From an uncultured Chitinophagaceae bacterium (GTDB lineage: Bacteria; Bacteroidota; Bacteroidia; Chitinophagales; Chitinophagaceae), in contig CALGAP010000016.1 of NCBI GenBank assembly GCA_937958995.1, positions 90,788 to 154,787 on the forward strand: a DNA stretch of 64,000 nt, in the 5' to 3' direction. Shown here piece by piece: positions 16,958 to 27,800 of this stretch. A program made the position numbers and the translations under genes. Below the pieces are notes generated by a model. That model saw nothing but the letters and a program-made list of their open reading frames with translations. It did no database searches and was not told the DNA's origin. Every line of letters starts with the position of its first letter. Within the stretch, counting starts at the first letter, position 1.

Positions 16958-17143
16958 TTTGGTTTTGTTTTTCTGTGACTGTAAATGACGGGCACAAAAT
17001 TGAAACAAAACATAAAACGAGGCTTGCTTTTGCGGTTCATCAATTTGCTATAAAAGCTCAAGTTGCCTCCCGTAAACAGGGGATTAGTTGAAGCAATATT
17101 GAAGCATGGAGACTTGAAGGAGATTCGCCGTTTGGTGTGCGTA

Positions 17144-17965
17144 TCAGTCCTCTTCGGCGGGATTAACGATATATTCTGATCGTTGATCGAGGAATTTTCG
17201 TGGGCTGATGCCTGTTATCAATTTAAACTCACGGATAAAATGCGATTGATCTGCAAAACCGATTTCGTAAGTGAGATCAGTAAGATTGATCATGGCCGAC
17301 TGCATATATTTCTGGATAGCATTCATTCTTACCAGGCGGGTATATTCTTTAGCGGTGATACCAAATTTTTCCTTAAAGCCGCGCTGCAACTGCCGCAGAC
17401 TTACGGGTAATTGTTTAAGCACAGATTCCAAAGGTTCGGTGCCATTGTTGCGGCGAATGATTACAGGGGCCAGTCGCAGGTAGTCTTCCCTGGCGCTGCG
17501 TCGCGACTGCATTTTCAGCAAATAGTTTTCGGTCAGCTCCACTTGTGCACGGGCATCCTTAAGATCGCGGAGCCGGCAGCAATATTCGCTGAATTCCTGG
17601 CCAAGCACATCGCGGCAGTCCTCAAAACTATGGGTAAAATGTGATGGAGAAACGCCAAAGGCTGCGTAGAAACCTTCGGGAAAAAAACGAATGCCAAAAA
17701 CACGCACCAGTTTATCGAAACGCACGTTGTAGGCGGAAGTGCGAAGACCGATAAACATAGACTCGGGCGTTTTACCCCATTCGTTATCTTTTACCAGCTC
17801 GCACTGTTCTCGGGTGAGGTGAATGATGAGTTCAATACATCCATTTGGCACCACGGTTTGCACAAACTGATTTTCAGAATACAGGTTGAAATCTCCGGTC
17901 CAATACGATTGCACCAGGCTGCGCAGCGGCAATGAAGGCCTGTATTCTGAAAGCCTGGGATTCAC
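17144..17965 (-). CDS. AraC-family regulator with DUF6597-like sensor
   Basis: 273 residues. The N-terminal domain (about 1-150, starting MNPRLSEYRPSLPLRSLVQS) resembles the DUF6597 domain seen in many Bacteroidetes AraC proteins. The C-terminal AraC HTH has its two helices in LPVSLRQLQRGFKEKFGIT and ADQSHFIREFKLITGISPRK. The start overlaps the end of the cupin gene by four bases, so the two are cotranscribed from 18399 and probably work together, the cupin as the co-expressed small-molecule protein. Confidence 0.88.
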   Translation of the reverse strand: MNPRLSEYRPSLPLRSLVQSYWTGDFNLYSENQFVQTVVPNGCIELIIHLTREQCELVKDNEWGKTPESMFIGLRTSAYNVRFDKLVRVFGIRFFPEGFYAAFGVSPSHFTHSFEDCRDVLGQEFSEYCCRLRDLKDARAQVELTENYLLKMQSRRSAREDYLRLAPVIIRRNNGTEPLESVLKQLPVSLRQLQRGFKEKFGITAKEYTRLVRMNAIQKYMQSAMINLTDLTYEIGFADQSHFIREFKLITGISPRKFLDQRSEYIVNPAEED

Positions 17966-18399
17966 GACGGTTTTACATTACTGAACAATAGAGCCGTGTC
18001 CACCACATTAGTTTCCAGCGGCAACATGGCTTTTTCAAATGTAGCAACAATATTATTGGCACCGCCAAATACGCCCAATACTTTTAAGGTTTTACTGCCG
18101 GTATTTTTTATGTCGTGGGGCACCATGCGCGGCACCAGCACTATGGAGTTTTTTGAGGCGCTTATTCTTTCTTCGCCCACAAGCGCCTCAGCGTCACCTT
18201 CTAATATGATCAGCAGTTCTTCTGCGCTATCGGTATGGCGGCCAAGGTGACGACCGGGCAACAGCTCAAAATACACGGAAGCAAGGTCTTTCGAACCATG
18301 AAAACCAACCAGGGGAAAGGTGGCCCTGCAGTGTTGATGAATATCATCTTTGCCGATGAACTCATTCAGTTCCAGTTCGTTTAAATTGATACTTGTCAT
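17962..18399 (-). CDS. Cupin-domain protein
   Basis: 145 residues with one small beta-barrel cupin: the motif GRHLGRHTDSAEELLIILEG gives the metal ligands (H, H, E) and PHDIKNTG the last histidine. It could be a metal-bound enzyme or a regulator of the AraC type ligand. It is the first gene of a two-gene operon with the AraC regulator. The first residues (MTSINLNELE) fit a cytoplasmic protein. Confidence 0.82.
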   Translation of the reverse strand: MTSINLNELELNEFIGKDDIHQHCRATFPLVGFHGSKDLASVYFELLPGRHLGRHTDSAEELLIILEGDAEALVGEERISASKNSIVLVPRMVPHDIKNTGSKTLKVLGVFGGANNIVATFEKAMLPLETNVVDTALLFSNVKPS

Positions 18400-18420
18400 A
18401 ATAAAAAGTTTTTACAGGCA

Positions 18421-18428
18421 CAAAAATA
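18421..18428 (-). promoter_or_regulatory. Bacteroidetes -7 box of the cupin-AraC operon
   Basis: Minus-strand TATTTTTG matches TAnnTTTG, 21 bases before the ATG. No convincing -33 TTG is seen at the proper spacing. Confidence 0.4.
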
Positions 18429-18510
18429 TCCTGGCCACCCACCGGAAAATTGAAAAAAAACGACAAGTTTCCGTTGACGACAGCCAGGATAAATACAAGA
18501 CAAGTATTAA

Positions 18511-19944
18511 TCAGACTTTGGATAATTTCCATTTGCCCTTGGTGAAAAGCCAAAGCGTGAAAAGTCCGACGGAGGTTTCAGAAATGAATACAGCCCAAAA
18601 CACACCGTTGTAACCACCTTCGAAATAAATGCCGAGGAAATAGGCCAGTGGAATCTGCAGGAACCAGAAAAATCCTATGTTGATCCACGTGGGAGTTCTG
18701 GTATCGCCGGCCCCGTTGAATGCTTGTACAGAAACCATCCACCAGCCATATACAAAGAACGAATATGAAATAATACGAAGCCAGGTGCTGCCTACTTTTA
18801 TATCATAAGCATTGCTGCTAAATAATCCTACAAGCCATTCGTTGGCGAAATAAAAAATTACGGATATTCCTATCATGTAGTACATGGCATAAAAACCGAT
18901 CTTCCAAACAGCTGATTCTGCACGGTCCGGCTGGCCAGAGCCGAGGTATTGCCCTACCAGCGCCGCCGCAGCGTTCGACAATCCCATCACCGGCATCATG
19001 GTAAACATCATAATGCGCATGGCGATAGTGGCGCCAGCTACGGCTTTTACGCCTTCCAATATTCCGAGTATGAAAAACCAACTCGCCATGGCTACAATCA
19101 TTTGTCCTACGCCCCCCAACGATGTCTTCACAATATTGCCCAGCAATTTCCAGTTCACCTTCACGTCTTCCATAGCCACGCGAATATGTTTGCCTACTCT
19201 AAACAACATCCACAACTGCATCAGTACACCTACCCCGCGTCCTACCGCAGTTGCGATGGCCGCACCTTTTATACCTAATGCGGGAAAGGGACCTGGACCT
19301 GTAATCAGCAACCAGTCGAGCACGATATTAATAATATTCGCTACCCACAGCACGCGCATTGCGATGGCCGCATCGCCCGCGCCGCGGAAAATGGCATTGA
19401 TCACGAAAAGAAACATAATCACCATATTACTGCCGAGCATCACCTGGGTATAGGTATATCCCTCGGCGACTACTTGTCCCTTTGCACCCATCAAAATGAG
19501 CAATTCTTTCGGGAAAATAATGCCTGCAAAAGCAAATGGCACGGATATCAGAAAGGCGAGTATAATTGACTGCACTGCCGACACAGACGCTTCTTTTTTA
19601 TTGCCCTCACCAATACGTCGAGCCACCACCGCAGTAACCGCCATCGACACACCCATGCCAACTGAATACAGCACGAAGAGATATGCTTCCGTCAACCCAA
19701 CTGTCTCCTGCGCCCAGGAGCCGACTTTGCCGACAAAATAGATGTCCACCACGGCAAACAATGCTTCACCCAGCAATTCGATAATCATCGGTACTGCCAG
19801 TAAAAAGATGGCGCGCTTCAGGTTGATCTTGGTGTAATCTGCGGAAGTGCCACGTATCGCATCTTTCACTGCTTTCCACAATGGTTCTTTGGCCAGTTTT
19901 TCTGTGCAATCTGCCGAGCCAGTACTTATCATTTCTCCGTGCAT
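18511..19944 (-). CDS. MATE-family efflux transporter
   Basis: 477 residues with about twelve hydrophobic segments arranged as two halves, the mark of MATE (NorM/DinF type) sodium or proton antiporters. Recognisable pieces include AVPMIIELLGEALFAVVDIY, GADAIAMRVLW-like turns, MPVMGLSNAAAALVGQYLG and FNGAGDTRTPTWI. The substrates are cationic compounds in general for the family. The first 40 residues form a soluble N-terminal extension. A -7 box lies at 19967-19974. Confidence 0.9.
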   Translation of the reverse strand: MHGEMISTGSADCTEKLAKEPLWKAVKDAIRGTSADYTKINLKRAIFLLAVPMIIELLGEALFAVVDIYFVGKVGSWAQETVGLTEAYLFVLYSVGMGVSMAVTAVVARRIGEGNKKEASVSAVQSIILAFLISVPFAFAGIIFPKELLILMGAKGQVVAEGYTYTQVMLGSNMVIMFLFVINAIFRGAGDAAIAMRVLWVANIINIVLDWLLITGPGPFPALGIKGAAIATAVGRGVGVLMQLWMLFRVGKHIRVAMEDVKVNWKLLGNIVKTSLGGVGQMIVAMASWFFILGILEGVKAVAGATIAMRIMMFTMMPVMGLSNAAAALVGQYLGSGQPDRAESAVWKIGFYAMYYMIGISVIFYFANEWLVGLFSSNAYDIKVGSTWLRIISYSFFVYGWWMVSVQAFNGAGDTRTPTWINIGFFWFLQIPLAYFLGIYFEGGYNGVFWAVFISETSVGLFTLWLFTKGKWKLSKV

Positions 19945-20264
19945 AGGTGATGAGTTTTAATACAGACAAAAATATTGCAGCAAAAACGAGTGATGCGGGT
20001 GCGAACGAGACAAATTGGGAGTTGTTTGCGACATCTTTTGGTTGTGCCGGCCCCATGACTTCTATTCATTTATTTATTGTCACCCGCCCGGGGCAAATCG
20101 CGTCATCTACCTGGTTATCAGCGTGCTAGAACAAGCGGGCTGTTCCCGGTAGTTCAAAACTTATCATGTTTCATCCCTATTGACTTTGCGGCTATTTGCG
20201 GCTTTCATTTTTTGACTAATTCCCTTCAATTAAATAGCTTCCGCATTAAAACCATCATCAGCCA
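19945..20264. other. Divergent intergenic region
   Basis: 320 bases between the MATE gene and the serine hydrolase. A minus-strand TATTTTTG (19967-19974) fits the -7 box of the MATE gene. An 18-base word here (20021-20038) also occurs at 5052-5069; its meaning is unclear. Nothing else was recognised. Confidence 0.5.
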
Positions 20265-21383
20265 ATGATTCGGAATATTCTCATAGCATTACTACTCATC
20301 ACCTCGAGTCACAATTTCGCCCAGGTTGAAAAAGCCGAAGCCTGCATCAATGAATTGATTCAGAACTCAAAAGTGGCAGGCGTGTCGGTGGCTGTTGTTA
20401 AAAATAACAAGATCATTTATACAAAATCATTTGGTCTTAAAAATATTGAAACGAATACTCCGCTTACAGATGATTGTGTTTTTCGCATAGCATCGATTTC
20501 AAAATCATTCACTGCCACTTCTCTTATGCAGTTGGTGGAAGCAAAAAAATTATCACTGAACGATGATGTTAGTAAACTGGTTGGCTTTCCCGTTCGCAAT
20601 CCGAAATTTCCTGATAAGGTGATTACGCTGAAGATGCTGCTCTCGCATCAATCGAGCATCAACGATAGTGAAGGATATTTTACGCTGGATGTGATCAATC
20701 CCGATAAAAACCCCAACTGGCAAAAATGTTATAATGATTATGAGCCGGGAACGAAATACCACTACTGCAACCTGAACTTTAATATGGCGGGAACTATACT
20801 GGAAAAATATTCAGGAGAAAGGTTCGACCTGTATGTAAAACGCCACGTACTGGATCCGCTGGGGTTGTATGGAGGATATAATAATGACTCTCTCGATCAC
20901 TCACGCTTTGCCACTATATATGAGTATGATAATGATTCGGCCAAATTCATTCCCCAGCCCGCCGCCTATGCCAGTCGCGCAAAGGAAATCGCCAACTACA
21001 CCATGGGCTATACCACGCCGATATTTTCACCCACCGGCGGCATGAAGATCAGCGCGCCCGACCTGGCGAAGTATATGATGATGCACATGAACTATGGCAA
21101 GCTGAATGGCAAAAGAATCATTAAGAAAAAAAGCGCGAAGCTGATGCAAACACCGGTCGACAGCAGCCACTATGGACTTGCCATTTCAACCACCAGCAAG
21201 ATCATTGAAGGCAAAGAACTGAAAGGACATACCGGTTCAGCTTACGGCTTGTACAGTCATATGTTTTTTCACCCCAAAGAAAAATTCGGCTTTGTGGTAA
21301 TCACGAATGGATTTGCTCCTGATGGTCCTGCAGGACTACAGGCTATTATTCGTTGCCTTTACGATGGATTGATTAAGAACTAA
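20265..21383 (+). CDS. Serine hydrolase, class C beta-lactamase fold
   Basis: 372 residues with a cleaved signal peptide (about 1-19). The penicillin-binding fold motifs are the nucleophile SISK near residue 77, the tyrosine motif YCN near 166, and HTG near 325 in KGHTGSAYG. This group holds esterases, peptidases and true beta-lactamases, so the substrate is open. A second member of the same superfamily is at 22884-24170. It acts outside the cytoplasm. Confidence 0.88.
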   Translation: MIRNILIALLLITSSHNFAQVEKAEACINELIQNSKVAGVSVAVVKNNKIIYTKSFGLKNIETNTPLTDDCVFRIASISKSFTATSLMQLVEAKKLSLNDDVSKLVGFPVRNPKFPDKVITLKMLLSHQSSINDSEGYFTLDVINPDKNPNWQKCYNDYEPGTKYHYCNLNFNMAGTILEKYSGERFDLYVKRHVLDPLGLYGGYNNDSLDHSRFATIYEYDNDSAKFIPQPAAYASRAKEIANYTMGYTTPIFSPTGGMKISAPDLAKYMMMHMNYGKLNGKRIIKKKSAKLMQTPVDSSHYGLAISTTSKIIEGKELKGHTGSAYGLYSHMFFHPKEKFGFVVITNGFAPDGPAGLQAIIRCLYDGLIKN

Positions 21384-21519
21384 GTTGTCTCGCCACACCA
21401 ACCCGAAACCTTTATTCCGTATCCATATACAACACATTCCATCTGTGTCCGTCGGGGAGATCGGTCACGAATTATCACATAAAGAAAACAATTAATCTCC
21501 ACATTTAGCAACGCCAAAC

Positions 21520-21545
21520 AAAAAGGCCACTCCGTCGAGTGGCCT
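21520..21545 (-). terminator. Rho-independent terminator of the small membrane gene
   Basis: A perfect nine-base stem (21524-21532 with 21537-21545) and a four-base loop; on the minus strand it is followed by TTTTTGTTT. It is about 80 bases past the stop codon at 21624. Confidence 0.75.
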
Positions 21546-21623
21546 GATCCTGCTTGCCATTTTTGCAGTGAGGGGGTTTTTTAGGGTCTGTTGTATAGTT
21601 CGGGGTGTGAATTAAAAGCCTAC

Positions 21624-21980
21624 TTAATATACGTTGCCGGCACTCAATCCCTGGGTTAAACTGTATATGATAATCAGCACGTCTATAATCACGCTCAGGA
21701 AAAACAGTGGCAGGGTAACTTTAGTGGGCTGCGCTGCCAGGTTCGGGATGACGGTGGCGGCCATGGCGGCAATCACTACGTACACCAGGAATAAGTTGAG
21801 ACCGGAAAATGCAACGGCCATAAAAGTGATCGGGGTCAACACACAACCATGAACGGTGAGCGCGATGCCCAACCAGATCAACCTGTTTTTTTCCTGGTCT
21901 TTACACCAGGTGAAAAAACGCTTTATCAACGATTCGTGTTTAAATTCAGCCTGGCTTGAGTTGAAAAAGGTAGTTTCCAT
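21624..21980 (-). CDS. Hypothetical three-segment membrane protein
   Basis: 118 residues from the ATG at 21978-21980, in front of which lies an AAAAAAGAGATCAC purine-rich site. Three or four hydrophobic stretches (LIWLGIALTVHGCVLTPITF, LNLFLVYVVIAAMAATVIPN, LPLFFLSVIIDVLIIIYSLT) fill most of the length. A longer frame exists from 22097 but it overlaps the neighbouring gene. No function is recognised. A terminator follows. Confidence 0.7.
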   Translation of the reverse strand: METTFFNSSQAEFKHESLIKRFFTWCKDQEKNRLIWLGIALTVHGCVLTPITFMAVAFSGLNLFLVYVVIAAMAATVIPNLAAQPTKVTLPLFFLSVIIDVLIIIYSLTQGLSAGNVY

Positions 21981-22077
21981 GTGATCTCTTTTTTGATAGA
22001 ACAAATTTCCACCAGGGAAACTACCCGGGGTATGACCATGGTAAGATAAGCACATGATCTTCGTCAGTCGGTGGGAA

Positions 22078-22851
22078 CTACTTGCCGGCAGCGGCAAGAT
22101 GACGGCTGAGACCTTCTATATTATCAGTATTGATATAATCTACGCCCAGCTCCATAAACAGTTTCCAGCTTTCGGGCGTGTCGGGGGCGTTCCAGAAACG
22201 GATTTTCTTTTTGAGTTTATGTGCTTTGTTAATCCATTGCTTCAACTTCTGTTTATCTGCGGCGGGGATTTCGCCAACGCCGCGCCACGATGAGTACCGC
22301 GCAAAATTGTCGCTTAGCATTTCGATTTTCTTTAATGCCTGTCGACTGTATTTTTTCTGCAACTCGCCGTCGAAGCGTATCCAGGATGGATATGTAAAAA
22401 ATTGTTCGGGTGCAGGACGACTGCCGCTGATTACAATTTTTATGGAAGATGCATTGATGAGTGAGGGGTAGCGTTTTAGTTTCTCCACCAGGTTATTCAG
22501 CGTAGTGATGGCATCCGACTTTATGTCAATCATAAACTGCAGCGACCGGTTCTTGTCGGGGTAAATATATCCGCCATTTTTTTCCAGTTGCAACAACAAT
22601 GGACCGATATACAAGGAATCGAGGGTCCAGTGTCGCGCCAGCTGCGCACTGTCGTGCGCCACGATCAGCCTGCCATTTTTCAAAAAAATATCTGCTTCAA
22701 TAGAGCCAAAGCCCTGGTACCAGGCTTTGTGAAACGGAACCGGTTGCTGATAATCATTGTGTGAATGCGCGTTGGCCGTGGTATACACTTTCGGCTGCCC
22801 CGCGCATTGCACACATATGAAAAGTATAAAAAAGAAAAAGTTTGTTTTCAT
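22078..22851 (-). CDS. PI-PLC/glycerophosphodiester phosphodiesterase-type protein
   Basis: 257 residues, secreted or lipid-anchored (signal peptide MKTNFFFFILFICVQCAGQ). The TIM-barrel starts with AHSHNDYQQ and has the GSIEADIFLKNGRLIVAHD motif, the paired His/Glu/Asp pattern of the family (H-N-D..., E-A-D, H-D), and ends with YINTDN. The enzyme type cleaves glycerophosphodiesters or phosphoinositides; the exact substrate cannot be told. It is adjacent to a lipoprotein serine hydrolase but separated by 32 bases, so an operon is possible. Confidence 0.82.
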   Translation of the reverse strand: MKTNFFFFILFICVQCAGQPKVYTTANAHSHNDYQQPVPFHKAWYQGFGSIEADIFLKNGRLIVAHDSAQLARHWTLDSLYIGPLLLQLEKNGGYIYPDKNRSLQFMIDIKSDAITTLNNLVEKLKRYPSLINASSIKIVISGSRPAPEQFFTYPSWIRFDGELQKKYSRQALKKIEMLSDNFARYSSWRGVGEIPAADKQKLKQWINKAHKLKKKIRFWNAPDTPESWKLFMELGVDYINTDNIEGLSRHLAAAGK

Positions 22852-22883
22852 AAAACTGGTTTCAATATTGCACCGCCGTTCTC

Positions 22884-24170
22884 CTACTGCGTAGAAGATG
22901 CGGTGGCGGGTTGGTACACACCATATATAGCATCGCGGAAACGCTTATGCAGTTTAACCTTGTCGAAAGGCATCAGCTGCGTAAACAAAACCGCGGTGAG
23001 TTCATTTTTGGGATCAACCCAGAACAATGTGCTGGCTGCGCCGTCCCAGAAAAATTCGCCGACGATGCCGTGATTTTCATTCTGGTCAACCGGCGGCTGC
23101 GTGCGCACCGCGAAGTCGATGCCAAAACCAACAGTGCCCTTGCTCGGCAACCAGCTGCGTTTGGTGATAGTATCAGACAAGTGATTGGTGGCCATCAGTT
23201 CTACCGTTTCGGGCTTCAAAATCTGTACATCGCCCAGTTTTCCTTTATGCACGAGCATTTGCGCAAACTTCATATAATCATCAATAGTCGAAGCAAGGCC
23301 GTAACCACCGGGCTTTAAAGCATGCTCTATTTGATTCAGGAATTTCCAGCTTGAATCGGGAGCCCTCGACAATACACCTGTATTATCATCGCGGAAATAT
23401 ACAACGGCTTGTTTGCTGCGATTGGCTTCGGGAATCAGGTAACCGGTGTTGGTCATTTGTAAGGGGGTAAAAATGGTTTCCTGCAAATATTGATCAAATG
23501 GTTTGCCTGATAATTTTTCTACCAAATAAGCCTGCACGTCCACGCAAATACCATACGACCATTCATCGCCGGGGTGAAATGCCAGCGGAAGACTTGCCAA
23601 TCGCTTACTCATTTCACTCAGTGGTTGCGAAAAATCCATCACGTTGGCTTTGTTTACTATTTCCGCCAGACCAGGAATGTTGGTGCCATGGGCAAAACCT
23701 GCGGTATGACGAGTAATATCACGAACAGTGATGGACCGCTTGGCAGGCTCGAGTATGGGATTGCCTTTTGCATCCAGTCCCTTGAACACTTTCATATCGG
23801 CATATTCGGGAAGATATTTTTCCAGCGGATCATCCAGCTGAAAAAGTCCTTTCTCATATAAAGTCATCAGCGCTACGCCTGTTACGGGTTTGGTCATGGA
23901 GAAGATCTGCACAATAGAATTACGGTCGAAAGGAACCTGCGCTTCGCGGTCGGCATAGCCGAATGCATTGAAGTAAACTTCCTTTCCTTTTTCAAAAACT
24001 AATGCTGACACGCCGGCTACCTTGGCTGAGTCAACAAAACTTTTCAGCGTGCTGTCGATTCTCGTTTTGACAGCATCATTTACGACAAGTGCTTCATTTT
24101 CCGAAGCGGCAGACTGGCAGGCGCCGAGCGCCACAAAGCCGAACAAGAGGGCTACAATCGTTCTGTTCAT
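22884..24170 (-). CDS. Serine hydrolase lipoprotein, class C beta-lactamase fold
   Basis: 428 residues with lipobox VALGACQS. The nucleophile motif is SMTK near residue 92 (NSIVQIFSMTKPVTG). The second motif is YGI in WSYGICVDV in place of the classic YxN, a variation seen in the esterase branch. Like the protein at 20265-21383 it is exported; together they give two paralogues within 4 kb. The function is not fixed; a beta-lactamase is less likely than a lipase or esterase. Confidence 0.85.
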   Translation of the reverse strand: MNRTIVALLFGFVALGACQSAASENEALVVNDAVKTRIDSTLKSFVDSAKVAGVSALVFEKGKEVYFNAFGYADREAQVPFDRNSIVQIFSMTKPVTGVALMTLYEKGLFQLDDPLEKYLPEYADMKVFKGLDAKGNPILEPAKRSITVRDITRHTAGFAHGTNIPGLAEIVNKANVMDFSQPLSEMSKRLASLPLAFHPGDEWSYGICVDVQAYLVEKLSGKPFDQYLQETIFTPLQMTNTGYLIPEANRSKQAVVYFRDDNTGVLSRAPDSSWKFLNQIEHALKPGGYGLASTIDDYMKFAQMLVHKGKLGDVQILKPETVELMATNHLSDTITKRSWLPSKGTVGFGIDFAVRTQPPVDQNENHGIVGEFFWDGAASTLFWVDPKNELTAVLFTQLMPFDKVKLHKRFRDAIYGVYQPATASSTQ

Positions 24171-24436
24171 ATATTTTGTTTTGGAGCTTGAGGAGATTGA
24201 AGATAGGGAATATGATCTTGAAAAATGTTCAATTTAGACCAATGGCATTTACCTGGATTTTGCAAGCTTTTCGGCGATAAAATTTAATAGAAACCAATAC
24301 CCGCAATAGGTACTAATATCTATTCCTAACTATTTGATATACCGTTAGTTAATATTTGATGCACATCAAACACTTTTTGTACCTGAAAGCCGTTTTAAGA
24401 TGCGACATTGATCCGTTTACCCTAAATCCGTTACTC

Positions 24437-24841
24437 GTGAAAAAACTTGAATACGTTTATTTCACCATTTATCACTACTGCGGTCACCAGAGCTATTTTC
24501 CCGATAGCCTGCACGTCAGAATGAAGTGCATGTACCTGTTGGCCTTATCGGCTGGTGGCTGGATTCTTTTCCTGCAACAAATATTCTTACGTTTCGTCAG
24601 AATGGAATGGTTCGCATCGCATGCGGGTGCCATGATCAATGCCCTTTCTGTTTACACCGGAATTACCGTTATCTTTTACCGCGTGTTTATACAGGAAGAA
24701 AAAGATCAGCAAATCTTCGACAAGTATGTGGAGCGCTGGAACAAGAATCCCAACAAGAAAAGGGATTTGCTGATTGCATCGCTCATCGCTGCCGTTCCTT
24801 ACATCTCGATGGTAATGATGAAAGTGTTCCTGCCGCGCTAA
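24437..24841 (+). CDS. Small membrane protein of a conserved Bacteroidetes type
   Basis: 134 residues if GTG at 24437 is the start; ATG at 24356 would give 161. The stretch VKKLEYVYFTIYHYC at the GTG matches the start I expect for a known but uncharacterised group. Two hydrophobic segments (GGWILFLQQIFLRF... and GITVIFYRVF) and a third at the end (IASLIAAVPYISMVMMKVFL) suggest a bitopic or three-pass inner-membrane protein. The function is unknown. Confidence 0.6.
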   Translation: MKKLEYVYFTIYHYCGHQSYFPDSLHVRMKCMYLLALSAGGWILFLQQIFLRFVRMEWFASHAGAMINALSVYTGITVIFYRVFIQEEKDQQIFDKYVERWNKNPNKKRDLLIASLIAAVPYISMVMMKVFLPR

Positions 24842-24850
24842 AGGCGAATT

Positions 24851-27800
24851 TTATTTTTCGTTCTTTAGTTCCGACAGGAAAGCCACCACGTGCCTGATCT
24901 CCCTTTTGCTCAGCACATATCGCATATCGGGCATGCTGCTCACACCGCCTGTGCCATAACCTGGCGCAATGCGCGCGCTGGGATTGATGAGTGCTTCCAG
25001 TAATTGTTGCCGCGACAGCCTGCGCGCCACTCCATCCAGGGGCGGCCCCGCATTGCCTCCGCGATCATCAATGGCATGGCATCGGATACACTGTGCGGAT
25101 TGATTGGCGAAAAATATTCTTCTGCCACGACCGGCATCACCGCCATAGAGCGCGTCTGCATAAGCAGCGGTAAGTGTATCTGCACCTAAGGTGGCGCTTA
25201 CCCGTTTATATTTATCTGCCAGCTCGCGCGAGCCGCTGCTGTCGATGGCTTCGGCGAGTTCGAGGTAAATCTCGGGCGGTAATTTTTTTGCATTCATTTT
25301 CTGCACCAGGTCGTCCAGCGTTTTTTGCGTGTATTGAACCGGCAGTTTGCCGAGCGTTAACAGTGCAGATTGTTTTTCCTCAGTAGTTTTATTATTGATC
25401 ACATCGGTGAGTACCGATACTATCAACTCTACAGGTATATTCATTTTAGCCACCAGGTCTATGCCTGCCACGCGCACCGATTTATCTTTATCGGCAATGG
25501 CTGTTTGAATAGCCACACCCATTTGCGGATAATCCAGGGTGGCAAGCGATTTCAACGCCTGCGCGCGAATAGCGGGGTCTTTATCGTTTTTCAAAATAGC
25601 CATCAGTTCGTCGGCTCCTTCGTTGATCTTTAATTTGCTGATGGCTTTGATGGCGCTCAGGCGAACTTGCTTTTCACTACCGTGCAGCAATTGCACCAGC
25701 GCATTGCCGGCAGCCGCTCTCAGTTTTGCAGGATCTCTTTCAATCGGGCCGCGGTATCTTCCATCCACCCTGTCCATCAGCGAAGGCTTTGGCCAGGTGC
25801 TCAACGCATCGATGGCTTCGGCGCGCATGGCGGCGGGGGCATCTTCTTTCTGTGCGTAGTTAATCAAATTCTGCAACGCTTCATCGGTACCCACGCGCAG
25901 GTTGGCATTAATGCTGCGCCTCACCAGCGCTTCATTTTCCGAATTGGTCAGTCTTAACAAGTTGCCCAATGCAGGCAGTGCCGCTTCAATTGACAGATCA
26001 TCATTAATAGCACGCGCCGCCTCGGTGACTATATATTCATCAATATCCAACAAGAACTCGCTGATGCGTGGGTCGCCCATGCGGCGCAAAGCCACTACTG
26101 CCGCAACTCTCACCGCGCGCGATCTGTCTTTCGCAAGGTTCACAATAGGGTCGGCATGCCCGATTCTTGCAAGCGCCAGGCTGCCTGCATGACGCAGGTA
26201 CACATCCTCGTCTTTATTGGCACGCAGCATTTCAATGATGGGAGTAATGGCCAGTTCATGTTCAATTCTGCCCAATGCTTCTGCTGCAAAGAATCTTGCG
26301 CGGCTATAACTGTCTTTTAATAAGGGAATGAGTTTATTGCCGGCATCATTGTCTTTATATTTGATGTCGCCAATCCATTTAGCAGCCTGCGCTCTTATCT
26401 CAGGGTCTTTATCTTTCAGATAGGGTAAAATATTTTCCGCATAGTTCTTATTCTTTCGCGCCATTTGCGCCAGTCCCCAGATGGCATGAATTCTTGCCAA
26501 CTGGTTATCGGCCTGCGCCAGCATTTTCTTGAAAGTCTCTTCACCATCGGCGCCTCGCTTAGCAAGTTCAAACTGAGCTTTCAATCGCACCTGCATGTCT
26601 GCATTGAAGAGATGCGTGCCGAGTTCTTCTTTTGTTTTTTTGGAAAAATCAGCAGCAAGCAGCGTCCTGGTTTGTTTTCGTGCTTCCCAATTAGCGCCTC
26701 TTTTGTCGTCCAGTTTCCAGATGCGTCCATAATCATGCGTGCCCCAGCCATCGATCCAGTCGGCAATATACATGGCGCCATCAGGGCCAAAGTCGAGGCC
26801 AGTAGGCAGAATGCCGCTCACCAGCAATTTATCTTCACCCAGTTCAAAGCCCGCGCCTTTTGGTTTTAGCGTAAATGCATATACGCCGGATTGCTCGGGA
26901 TTGCCGACGAATTTTGCTACGAAAAAATGGTTCTTATACTCGGGACTCAACGCAGTACCGGGGTTATACACAAATCCTGCCGGACCACTTACATAGTTGG
27001 CAATGGGCGGAATGATGTAAGCGGCCTGGCTATCATGACGCGGCATCCACATTTTTTCATCCATCCATACCTTGTAAGTATTATTTTCCGGGTCGCGGTA
27101 TTTGCCGTATTGCCAGTTGCTGCGCCAGCCGGCATCGCTGCCGTTTACGATATATACCAGCCGCTCTCTTTCACCGGCATGGTCGCCGTCGTTGTCTTCG
27201 CTTACCAGGTTGCCATATTCATCAAAGGCAAATTCATGCGTATTGCGCAGGCCGTACGCGAAAATTTCAAAATCGCTGCCATCAGGATTACTGCGTGCAA
27301 TGACGCCGCAGTTGGGATACTCCCATCTTTTGCCTGTCTGATCCACGCCGTTAAAACCGATATCACCGATCTGCCAGTATATTCTTCCATCGGGACCCAT
27401 TTCCACACCCGACATACCATGGCCGCTAAAGCCTATATGAATACCATAACCATGAGAGATCGAAACCTTATCATCAGCAATCCCATCACCGTTTTTATCT
27501 TTCATTCTCCACAGGTCGGGGCCTACGGCCACAAACAGGTCGTCGCCGGTGGCCAGCACGCCGCCTGCCACATCGGTTACCTCATCATGAAAATCTTCCA
27601 CCACCAGTTGCGATTGATCGGCCACGCCATCGCCGTCGGTATCTTTCAGGCGGTACACGTGTTCCTTCTCAACAGTCAAATCTCGCCAGTCGTGCGAGCT
27701 GTCGCCATTCAGGTCGGCCAGCCAGGTATTCTTGGTGCTGTTTTCGGGAGATAATATACTGCGCAGAAAAGCGCGTTTATCTTCAATGGTTTGCAATGCC

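Noticed and set aside
26891..27754. 287-codon plus-strand frame opposite the propeller/HEAT gene
   Set aside because: Antisense shadow; no family features, and the minus-strand gene is clear.
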